A stretch of DNA of 5,163 nucleotides from Thermoplasmata archaeon (GTDB taxonomy: Archaea; Thermoplasmatota; E2; UBA202; JdFR-43). The first letter of the stretch is position 1; each line of letters begins with the position of its first letter. The position numbers were made by a program, and so were the translations under genes. The stretch covers positions 1 through 5,163 of the forward strand of contig JAGGYX010000039.1 in NCBI GenBank assembly GCA_021162305.1, read 5' to 3'. The notes beneath the pieces are model-generated. The model ran no database searches and had not been told where the DNA came from. It saw only the letters and a list, made by a program, of their open reading frames with translations. Shown here one piece after another: positions 1-5,163 of the stretch.

Positions 1-859
1 ATTTTTTCGGGTCACTATGGCGAAGCTCAATCGCTTCATGCAAATTGCTTCCATAATATCCTGCTGGGACATATCCATTTAAAGCATCATGAGCAGAAGT
101 CTGATCAGTAACAACATCTGGAATAATGCCACGCCTAACCAGTTCAGGATGCACATCTGCACAGTTGCCAAGGAGAGCAACAGATTTTGCCTCCTTCTCC
201 TCAACGGCATTTTTAACTATTTCAAGAGCCTCATCCAGCTCGGCGGTCATCTCATCACAATACCCTGCTTTGATACGTCTTTCTATCCTCGCCTCATCAC
301 ATTCTACAACCAAAGCCACGCCTCCATTCATTTTTATGGCAAGCGGCTGTGCCCCGCCCATGCCGCCCAAGCCGCCACTCAGCACAAATTTTCCATGCAA
401 AGTGCCGTCAAAATGCTTCCTTGCTACAGCTGCGAATGTTTCGTAAGTGCCCTGTATAATGCCCTGTGTGCCTATATAAGCCCATGAGCCAGCTGTCATC
501 TGTCCATACATGATTAGTCCAATGTCCTCGAGCTCGTAAAATTTCTCCCATGTGCTCCATTTTGGAACGAGGTTTGAATTTGCTATAAGCACAATAGGAC
601 TTTGTTTTGTTGTCTTAAAAACTGCAACTGGTTTTCCAGATTGAACAAGCAGTGTTTCATCTTCTTCAAGCTCTTTTAGCGTTTCGACAATCGCATGATA
701 GCTTTCCCAGTTTCTTGCAGCCTTGCCAGAACCACCATATACAATAAGCTGTTCGGGCAATTCTGCGTTTTCAAGATTATTTTCAAGCATTCTTAAAATT
801 CCTTCCTGTCGCCATCCTTTACAGCGCAAATTTTTACCTCTTGCTGCCTTAATTTGCAT
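1..859 (-). CDS. hutU: Urocanate hydratase (urocanase), N-terminal half, truncated by window edge
   Basis: This is the second enzyme of histidine degradation. It adds water to urocanate to give 4-imidazolone-5-propionate, using tightly bound NAD+ as an electrophile, in the cytoplasm. The frame is open for 286 codons from the ATG at 859 to the left edge, about half of the usual ~550 residues, so the C-terminal catalytic part is outside the window. Recognisable family stretches are [19 protein letters not shown] (residues 35-53), [13 protein letters not shown] (71-83), [10 protein letters not shown] (92-101), [25 protein letters not shown] (118-142), the glycine-rich NAD-binding segment [11 protein letters not shown] (162-172) and [21 protein letters not shown] (247-267). 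The start is chosen because the ARG-containing N-terminus matches the family and a TATA-like element lies 20 bases upstream; no Shine-Dalgarno is visible. It is transcribed divergently from the zinc-ribbon gene. No other hut gene is in view. The identification is secure; the part beyond the edge cannot be judged. Confidence 0.96.
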   Translation of the reverse strand, partial: MQIKAARGKNLRCKGWRQEGILRMLENNLENAELPEQLIVYGGSGKAARNWESYHAIVETLKELEEDETLLVQSGKPVAVFKTTKQSPIVLIANSNLVPKWSTWEKFYELEDIGLIMYGQMTAGSWAYIGTQGIIQGTYETFAAVARKHFDGTLHGKFVLSGGLGGMGGAQPLAIKMNGGVALVVECDEARIERRIKAGYCDEMTAELDEALEIVKNAVEEKEAKSVALLGNCADVHPELVRRGIIPDVVTDQTSAHDALNGYVPAGYYGSNLHEAIELRHSDPKK

Positions 860-878
860 AAAAATAAAAGCAACATGA

Positions 879-895
879 AATATAAAATTTTGTTG
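879..895 (-). promoter_or_regulatory. Archaeal BRE/TATA-like promoter of hutU
   Basis: Read on the minus strand this is CAACAAAATTTTATATT: an A-rich element like a TFB recognition element, followed by a TATA-like box. Its proximal end is 20 bases from the hutU ATG, which would put the transcription start at or next to the ATG (leaderless). The asnS promoter at 4255-4270 has nearly the same sequence and spacing. Identified by eye only. Confidence 0.6.
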
Positions 896-956
896 AGTTT
901 ATGACTATCCTGCTACGCTTCCTTTGTACCAAAATTAATTCTTGAAAACAAAAGTA

Positions 957-973
957 GCAAAAAGCTTTTTATT
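957..973 (+). promoter_or_regulatory. Archaeal BRE/TATA-like promoter of the zinc-ribbon gene
   Basis: GCAAAAAGCTTTTTATT ends 20 bases before the ATG at 993, the same spacing as for hutU, asnS and trpS. This favours a leaderless start at 993 rather than at the ATG at 1087 that begins the long open frame. The 133-base divergent region 860-992 also contains a TGCTAC (911-916) / GTAGCA (954-959) inverted pair. That pair could be an operator but is too short to call. Confidence 0.5.
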
Positions 974-992
974 TAAAAACAATAAATAATTA

Positions 993-1118
993 ATGCCATA
1001 TTGGAATAAACATGTTTTAATTGGGAAAAAAGACGGAATTGATGAGAAAATAATGAAGGAAATATGTAAAACAATAGACATATTTCATGTGGAAAAAAAT
1101 CCCAAATATAAATCCTGA
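993..1118 (+). CDS. N-terminal piece of the zinc-ribbon protein (41 codons, ends at apparent frameshift)
   Basis: The ATG at 993 opens 41 codons (MPYWNKHVLIGKKDG at the start, FHVEKNPKYKS at the end), closed by TGA at 1116-1118. The sequence is charged, Lys/Ile/Glu-rich and coding-like, similar in composition to the downstream frame. It overlaps the 168-codon frame by 32 bases. Dropping one A from the A7 run at 1093-1099 joins the two into a continuous 199-residue protein reading ...FHVEKIPNINPEQAEW.... The promoter element at 957-973 points to this start. I therefore infer it is the true N-terminus of the downstream gene rather than a separate small gene, though an independent 41-residue peptide is not excluded. 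Confidence 0.55.
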   Translation: MPYWNKHVLIGKKDGIDEKIMKEICKTIDIFHVEKNPKYKS

Positions 1119-1593
1119 ACAGGCTGAATGGATGCATTGTCCAATTGTGGTGGATTCTATTTTGAGAATAAAAAATCCAGAGGAAAGAATAAAAAGTGTT
1201 AAAGCAGCACTGCATCATTATATTCTCGATATGATTGAGAAAACAAGAATAATTGATGTTGAGGATTGCAAAGAAGGATTAATAAAATTGAGAAATTTTC
1301 TTAAAACACTAAGTCCAAAAGAATTGTCTCAGATTCCAATTTATGGATTCATTGAAAGATGGTATTTTATTCATGTAGAAGAGAATGTGGATAAAATAGA
1401 ACAAGCAGCAAGAAATTTAGCACAAGATTTATCTGATTTTATGATCGGAAATATGATGCCTTTTCCATATATTTTAGATGGACACCCAGGATACTATGAA
1501 TGTTTGAGGTGTGGATATTCATGCTCTCCAGAAAGGGCAAAAGAGGTAAATTATATGTGCCCAAAATGCGGAGATCCTCTGCACGAGATATAA
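1087..1593 (+). CDS. Uncharacterised protein with C-terminal zinc ribbon (main frame; probably lacks its true N-terminus)
   Basis: I do not recognise this family. The open frame encodes 168 residues. The first ~130 are predicted by eye to be mainly helical and charged, with a segment at about 30-52 (ERIKSVKAALHHYILDMIEK) and an aromatic patch near 90-97 (GFIERWYF). The C-terminus is a clear zinc ribbon: Cys139-x2-Cys142, then Cys158-x2-Cys161, in YYECLRCG...YMCPKCGDPL, with an extra Cys146. This resembles ribbons of TFE-like or other nucleic-acid-associated archaeal proteins, but no TFE winged helix is apparent, so no function is assigned. The ATG at 1087 has no Shine-Dalgarno and no good promoter at leaderless spacing. 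The real start is more likely 993, reached through the A7 run. Its 3' end is 22 bases from the convergent trpS stop, with no strong terminator between. Confidence 0.8.
   Translation: MWKKIPNINPEQAEWMHCPIVVDSILRIKNPEERIKSVKAALHHYILDMIEKTRIIDVEDCKEGLIKLRNFLKTLSPKELSQIPIYGFIERWYFIHVEENVDKIEQAARNLAQDLSDFMIGNMMPFPYILDGHPGYYECLRCGYSCSPERAKEVNYMCPKCGDPLHEI
1093..1099 (+). other. A7 run, probable frameshift site
   Basis: Seven consecutive A residues lie exactly where the 993 frame must pass into the 1087 frame. Upstream of 1078 the second frame is blocked by stops at 1051, 1054 and 1075. The first frame is closed at 1116, so any switch must fall in 1078-1115. Removing one A restores a single 600-base coding frame. 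This could be a homopolymer sequencing error, a genuine mutation, or polymerase or ribosome slippage; sequence alone cannot decide. Confidence 0.6.
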
Positions 1594-1615
1594 AATTTTA
1601 TGGCCTAGCTGCCGC

Positions 1616-2905
1616 CTAATCCAGATATTCCTTTATCTCGTCTTTTGCAGAATTTCTTTTCTCTTTCAAATCATTTAAAAATTCTTTCATCAGCTCGCTT
1701 GCAAGTTTTTTGCATTGCCCACAAGTCTGCTTTCCGTTCCTGCAATCCTGATATATTTGCTCAAGCTGTCTGTCATCTTTTATAAGCCCATATGTGAAAA
1801 GCTCGTATATGATACATTTTTCAGGCTCTCCCCCAAGGCGTCGATGTTCCTCAATGCTTATCCTGCCCCCTGTCTTTGCATGCCATATTTTTTTCTTTGC
1901 TTCCTCGGGAGTATCGCTTAAAAATATTGCATAATTTGGTCTGCTACTCGACATTTTATTTCCATCCAAGCCCGTTATAAATCGATGATATGTTGAAGAT
2001 GGCAAAATGAAGCCATAGTAGCCAAGCTTCCTTTCCTCCATGGCAAGCTCAAAATCTATTTCATCCACATTGTTGGAGGCGATATAAATAGCTTTGTAGG
2101 CATCGTTTCTTTCATAACTGTAACCATGCTTTTTTGCAATGCCTTCTGCAATATCCAAAAGCTTCTTCACGCCTTCATCAACTTTAACAAAAACACCAGT
2201 CCTTCCTTCATGTTCCATCACGCTATAGAGGCGATGTGCACTTGCGATATCACGGCAAAAACGGATGTGGGGATCCTGATCAACGCCGACTGGCACAAGC
2301 GTGGGGCGGAGGCCGCCATATGCGGCGAGCTGAACATGCAATATGTCGCCAGCCTGTATGAAAGGGGCAAAAACATGAGCCATGTTTGTTGAGCCTGTGA
2401 AGCCATATATGGCGGTAGTTTGAGATAGATTTGCTTTTTTGGCAAGAAGATAAGCCATGTCTTTTACATCGTTATTTTTTGACTGGAAATAAATGTGGCA
2501 TGGTTTTAAGCCAAGAGCTATGTAATTTGATATATATTCCTCGATGGCTATTTTTTCCGCTTGCTTTAAGCTGTAGCCTCTCGTGGCATATGCTTCGATG
2601 TCAGCAACAGCAATATGAATGTCAGCACCTATACTCTGATAATATATTACCTGGTCGATAACAATTTTGTGACCAAGATGCATCTTTCCAGATGGCATCA
2701 ATCCAGTTAGAATAACCCATGGCTTCTTTTTCTTTATTGCATCCTTTATTCTATGAAAGTCACGATGTCCAAAGACAATGCCACGCCTGAAAAAGAAAGG
2801 TGGAGAAGGTAAATCCTTCCATTCGTTCTTAAAATCTTCTATACCAAATTGATGCAGCTTTTCATAATCATATTGCTTTGAGCTCCATGGGTCGATTCTA
2901 ATCAT
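1616..2905 (-). CDS. trpS: Tryptophanyl-tRNA synthetase, archaeal/eukaryotic type
   Basis: This class I aminoacyl-tRNA synthetase charges tRNA-Trp with tryptophan using ATP, in the cytoplasm. It is complete at 429 residues, within the range of archaeal TrpRS. An N-terminal extension begins MIRIDPWSS and continues through FFFRRGIVFGHRDF (37-50). The Rossmann catalytic core carries the HIGH-type motif PSGKMHLGH (71-79), the ADIEAYATRG segment (101-110), VPVGVDQDPHIRFCRD (205-219) and the KMSKS-type motif KMSSS (317-321). The C-terminal domain has the conserved cysteines C388, C395 and C398 (CRNGKQTCGQCKK). All the expected motifs are intact. The stop is TAG. The ATG at 2905 is the first usable in-frame start after a TAA 15-20 bases upstream, and a TATA-like element lies 22 bases before it. 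It is 39 bases downstream of asnS on the same strand, so read-through from asnS is also possible. Confidence 0.97.
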   Translation of the reverse strand: MIRIDPWSSKQYDYEKLHQFGIEDFKNEWKDLPSPPFFFRRGIVFGHRDFHRIKDAIKKKKPWVILTGLMPSGKMHLGHKIVIDQVIYYQSIGADIHIAVADIEAYATRGYSLKQAEKIAIEEYISNYIALGLKPCHIYFQSKNNDVKDMAYLLAKKANLSQTTAIYGFTGSTNMAHVFAPFIQAGDILHVQLAAYGGLRPTLVPVGVDQDPHIRFCRDIASAHRLYSVMEHEGRTGVFVKVDEGVKKLLDIAEGIAKKHGYSYERNDAYKAIYIASNNVDEIDFELAMEERKLGYYGFILPSSTYHRFITGLDGNKMSSSRPNYAIFLSDTPEEAKKKIWHAKTGGRISIEEHRRLGGEPEKCIIYELFTYGLIKDDRQLEQIYQDCRNGKQTCGQCKKLASELMKEFLNDLKEKRNSAKDEIKEYLD

Positions 2906-2926
2906 CCTTTTTGCATTGCCAATGAG

Positions 2927-2940
2927 TTAATTAATTTTGC
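2927..2940 (-). promoter_or_regulatory. Archaeal TATA-like promoter of trpS
   Basis: On the minus strand GCAAAATTAATTAA fills most of the 39-base gap between the asnS stop and the trpS start, and ends 22 bases before the ATG. The spacing matches the other three promoters in the window, suggesting trpS can be transcribed on its own and leaderless. It is weaker in sequence match than the hutU/asnS pair. Confidence 0.45.
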
Positions 2941-2944
2941 GAGT

Positions 2945-4234
2945 TTATGGATATGCTCTTCTCACCAGCCGTGGAAATGGGGTTGCATCTCTTATGTGAT
3001 CGAGTTTTGCAAGCCACATTATTAAACGTTCAAGCCCCAGACCAAAGCCTGAATGTGGCACGCTGCCATATCTGCGTAAATCAAAATACCATTCATAATT
3101 TTCAACCTTTGCTCCCTGCTGTTGTAAACGAGTCATCATTGAATGAATGTCCTCGCTTCTTTCTGATCCGCCTATTAACTCGCCATATCCTTCTGGAGCA
3201 AGCATATCAGCACATTCTACTGTTTTTCCATCTGGTGAGATTTTCATATAAAATGCTTTTGCCTCTACAGGAAAATTTGTTACAAAAATTGGCTTTTCCT
3301 CTTCTTCCACCAAAGCTCTTTCATGCGGCGCCCCAAAATCGTCTCCCCATTTTATTTCAAAGCCCTTTTCCTGCAGTATTTTTATTGCATCCTTATATTT
3401 TATTCTTTTGAATGGTGGTTCTATCTGTTTTAAAGTTTCTATGTCTCTTCCCAAGAATTCAAGTTGCTCTCTCGCTGTTTTTACAATATTCTGGCATACA
3501 TAGCTTATCAATTCCTCCTGAATTTTCATATTGCCCTCGTTATCAGTCCATGCTTCTTCTGCTTCCAAATGCCAGTATTCTGTTAAATGTTTTCTTGTTC
3601 TTGATTTTTCTGCTCTGAAAGAAGGCGTCAGGCTCCATACTCTTTCGAGTGAGAAAATCAATGCCTCCAGATACATTTGAGCAGTCTGACTTAAATATGC
3701 TTTCTGCCCAAAATAATTGAATTCGAAGGCAGTTGCTCCTCCTTCGGCAGCATTCGTTGTAATAACGCTTGGCGTGACTTCATAAAAATCATTTTCATCA
3801 AACCATTGCCTTATAAGGCGTAAAACCTTAGCCTTGAGCTTCATAACTTCAGTTAGCTTTCTGGAGCGAAGCCATAGATGGCGGTTATCAAGCAAAAACT
3901 CAACACTTTGATATTCTGTTATGGGAAATTCTTCTGCAAATCCTACCACATTAAATTTTCTCACATGTATTTCTTTGCCTCCTGGAGCGCGTTCATCTTC
4001 ATGTATTATACCTTCCATTTCCACAGAAGATTCAATCAAAGCTTTTCTCGCATTTTTGAATTCTTCCTCGCTAACATTTTTCTTTTCCACTATTGTTTGG
4101 ATTATACCTGTAGAATCTCTTACAATAATAAATGCAATTTTACCGCTGCTACGTTTCCTATAAATCCATCCCCTTATCTTTACTTCCTCTCCCTCCTTTT
4201 TTTGCAAAGCCTCCTTTATTTTGCAAATTTCCAT
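2945..4234 (-). CDS. asnS: Asparaginyl-tRNA synthetase, archaeal type
   Basis: This class II synthetase charges tRNA-Asn directly with asparagine. It has 429 residues from the ATG at 4234. The N-terminal OB-fold anticodon-binding domain is about 18-105 (KIRGWIYRKRSSGKIAF, then FIIVRDSTGIIQTIVE), followed by a hinge and VEFLLDNRHLWLRSR (111-125). The catalytic core has motif 2 FRAEKSRTRKHLTEYWHLE (206-224), ADMLAPEGYGELIGGSER (342-359) and motif 3 SGFGLGLERL (395-404). The motif 2 loop HLTEYWHLE and the overall sequence fit AsnRS rather than AspRS. The intact OB-fold argues against the AsnRS-derived archaeal asparagine synthetase (AS-AR), which lacks that domain. An in-frame ATG at 4306 would add 24 residues without family resemblance and overlap the neighbouring dockerin gene by 29 bases. 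The ATG at 4234 is preferred, as it begins just before the OB-fold and sits 21 bases from a TATA-like element. Confidence 0.95.
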   Translation of the reverse strand: MEICKIKEALQKKEGEEVKIRGWIYRKRSSGKIAFIIVRDSTGIIQTIVEKKNVSEEEFKNARKALIESSVEMEGIIHEDERAPGGKEIHVRKFNVVGFAEEFPITEYQSVEFLLDNRHLWLRSRKLTEVMKLKAKVLRLIRQWFDENDFYEVTPSVITTNAAEGGATAFEFNYFGQKAYLSQTAQMYLEALIFSLERVWSLTPSFRAEKSRTRKHLTEYWHLEAEEAWTDNEGNMKIQEELISYVCQNIVKTAREQLEFLGRDIETLKQIEPPFKRIKYKDAIKILQEKGFEIKWGDDFGAPHERALVEEEEKPIFVTNFPVEAKAFYMKISPDGKTVECADMLAPEGYGELIGGSERSEDIHSMMTRLQQQGAKVENYEWYFDLRRYGSVPHSGFGLGLERLIMWLAKLDHIRDATPFPRLVRRAYP

Positions 4235-4254
4235 TGAAGTAAAAAGGGCAGGAG

Positions 4255-4270
4255 AATAAAAAATTTGTTG
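4255..4270 (-). promoter_or_regulatory. Archaeal BRE/TATA-like promoter of asnS
   Basis: On the minus strand this reads CAACAAATTTTTTATT, nearly the same as the hutU element CAACAAAATTTTATATT, and ends 21 bases before the ATG at 4234. It lies in the 43-base gap after the dockerin-protein stop. The T6 tract just after that stop could also help terminate the upstream gene. The spacing supports 4234 as the start of asnS. Confidence 0.6.
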
Positions 4271-4277
4271 TGCATAC

Positions 4278-5163
4278 TTAGTATTGCTCACCGAAATGCT
4301 GTGCAACGATGATTAAATCAAGGATGTTTATCTCCTTATCATTGTTTAAATCCGCTTCTTTTGCATAATTTTCTTCGCCTTCATGAGTTCCAAAATGCTG
4401 TGCAACGATAATTAAGTCAAGAATGTTTACAGTATTGTCATGGTTTAAATCCCATGGATGTGCTATGATTTCAACACTTCCATTGTGTATCTCTATGGCA
4501 ACAGCTTCTGCGTTTACATCTCCAACCATAACATCAGAAAGGTTGAGATATGCTACACCCTCTTTCTTTGCTCTAAATGTTATTTTTGCAAATGTTCCGT
4601 AATTGCTTACATTTCCACCTGGCACAATTATTGCTCCATATATATCATTTATTTTTCCATTTATGTTATCAATGCTTCCGTTATTGAAAAATGTATCATA
4701 TCCATTGAATAGGTTGCCCTGCTGCACATCTATTACTTCAAGCAAGCTTGCATTGAAGAATAAATCGCACTGCACTCCTGTGATGGCAACAGACGGATTT
4801 ATCGTTACATTCACAGTGAATGTATCGTTTACATTGACCTGCTGCCAGCATGGAGTTATGTTTACGAAGGTCGGGGATATAGGAGCATAAGCTTCCCATA
4901 CTTCATTTCCGTTCTCATCAAATTTTGCAACAAAATATCTATTTACACCTCCAACAACTCTGTAGCCACCTGCAATTATATCGTTGCCATATATAGCAAT
5001 ACTCCTTATTACTCCTTCTATATCATATGTTCTATTCCATATAACATTTCCACTTTTGCTATATTTGATAATATGCCATTTTGAGATGCCATTTTCAATA
5101 ACATGATTTCCAACAATTATATTCTCATTGTCATCTATTCCAATGCCAAGGCTATAATCATTG
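4278..5163 (-). CDS. Secreted/surface protein with propeller repeats, cohesin domain and C-terminal dockerin, 5' end outside window
   Basis: The frame is open from the right edge to TAA at 4278-4280, giving the last 294 residues of a longer protein. A GTG at 4814 is in frame but lies inside the cohesin domain and is not a plausible start. Residues 1-92 resemble SBBP-type beta-propeller repeats (IGIDDNENIIVGN; IIKYSKSGNVIWNRTY; VAKFDENGNEVW). Residues about 95-233 look like a cohesin domain (VNVNDTFTVNVTINPS, ITGVQCDLFFNASLLEVIDV, GTFAKITFRAKKEG, LNLSDVMVGD). The C-terminus is a type I-like dockerin with two EF-hand-like calcium loops: DLNHDNTVNILD (238-249) and DLNNDKEINILD (271-282), each followed by LIIVAQHFG. 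Nine N-x-S/T sequons and just two cysteines (105, 132) fit an exported, glycosylated protein. A signal peptide would lie outside the window. The role is probably surface attachment or assembly; the partner is unknown. Confidence 0.88.
   Translation of the reverse strand, partial: NDYSLGIGIDDNENIIVGNHVIENGISKWHIIKYSKSGNVIWNRTYDIEGVIRSIAIYGNDIIAGGYRVVGGVNRYFVAKFDENGNEVWEAYAPISPTFVNITPCWQQVNVNDTFTVNVTINPSVAITGVQCDLFFNASLLEVIDVQQGNLFNGYDTFFNNGSIDNINGKINDIYGAIIVPGGNVSNYGTFAKITFRAKKEGVAYLNLSDVMVGDVNAEAVAIEIHNGSVEIIAHPWDLNHDNTVNILDLIIVAQHFGTHEGEENYAKEADLNNDKEINILDLIIVAQHFGEQY
4291..4352 (-). repeat. Dockerin repeat unit, C-terminal copy
   Basis: This 62-base segment encodes the second dockerin half (calcium loop plus LIIVAQHFG helix). 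By eye it matches 4390-4451 at about 51 of 62 bases, offset by exactly 99 bases (33 codons). It is an in-frame tandem duplication within the surface-protein gene. Confidence 0.8.
4390..4451 (-). repeat. Dockerin repeat unit, N-terminal copy
   Basis: This is the first dockerin half, paired with 4291-4352. Most differences between the copies lie in the stretch coding for the calcium-loop variable positions; the part coding for the LIIVAQHFG helix is the better conserved. Confidence 0.8.

Noticed and set aside
89..487. Long plus-strand frame (132 codons) and an overlapping one at 126-446
   Set aside because: Both are antisense to hutU, whose protein is unmistakable; their translations show no family resemblance and look like shadows.
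911..959. Inverted pair TGCTAC / GTAGCA in the divergent hutU promoter region
   Set aside because: Only six bases per arm and 37 bases apart; not enough to call an operator.
1480..1593. Calling the zinc-ribbon gene a TFE (TFIIE-alpha) subunit
   Set aside because: The ribbon is similar in style, but no winged-helix domain precedes it in either the short or the joined version.
1591..1600. Perfect palindrome TAAAATTTTA between the convergent zinc-ribbon gene and trpS
   Set aside because: It is short, AT-only and overlaps the stop codon; it cannot form a convincing terminator hairpin and is expected by chance in this base composition.
2902..2916. Four-codon ORF (MQKG) whose TGA overlaps the trpS ATG
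   Set aside because: It is only four codons and the promoter spacing points to the trpS ATG as the first codon; chance is the simplest explanation.
2945..4234. Naming the class II synthetase AspRS
   Set aside because: The motif 2 loop HLTEYWHLE and the rest of the sequence fit archaeal AsnRS better than archaeal AspRS.
3878..4237. Plus-strand frames antisense to asnS, with others antisense to trpS such as 2126-2392 and 2947-3411
   Set aside because: They lie wholly or almost wholly opposite well-identified synthetase genes and have Phe/Leu/Ser-rich translations typical of reverse-strand shadows in AT-rich coding DNA.
1..5163. tRNA or rRNA genes, CRISPR arrays, insertion sequences, riboswitches
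   Set aside because: No spaced direct repeats, transposase-like frame, terminal inverted repeats or tRNA-like signature were seen; intergenic gaps are short (22-133 bases).

Overview
The window looks like a piece of an AT-rich archaeal chromosome. The two complete, recognisable genes are archaeal-type aminoacyl-tRNA synthetases. Gene starts lack Shine-Dalgarno sequences. Four starts instead sit 20-22 bases downstream of an A-rich element plus TATA box, as expected for leaderless archaeal transcripts. A secreted cohesin/dockerin protein, an asparaginyl-tRNA synthetase (absent from many archaea) and a urocanate hydratase together would suit a peptide- or amino-acid-using euryarchaeon such as a Thermoplasmata relative. 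That placement is inference only.

Layout from left to right. (1) 1-859, minus: the N-terminal half of urocanate hydratase (hutU), cut by the window edge. (2) 860-992: a divergent promoter region. (3) 993-1593, plus: an unrecognised small protein with a C-terminal four-cysteine zinc ribbon. Its reading frame appears broken by one extra A in a run of seven (1093-1099), so it shows as a 41-codon piece (993-1118) and a 168-codon piece (1087-1593). (4) 1616-2905, minus: tryptophanyl-tRNA synthetase (trpS), convergent with the zinc-ribbon gene. (5) 2945-4234, minus: asparaginyl-tRNA synthetase (asnS), with a start 72 bases downstream of the longest possible one. (6) 4278-5163, minus: the C-terminal 294 residues of a large surface or secreted protein with propeller-type repeats, a cohesin domain and a two-repeat dockerin, open at the right edge.

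The three genes to the right share a strand, but each synthetase has its own promoter-like element, so they need not be one operon. Functionally the window mixes translation (AsnRS, TrpRS), histidine breakdown (HutU) and an extracellular adhesion or scaffold-like protein. I see no RNA genes, mobile elements, CRISPR arrays or an obvious new defence system. The points most worth following are the interrupted zinc-ribbon gene, the cohesin and dockerin on one polypeptide, and the shared promoter module.
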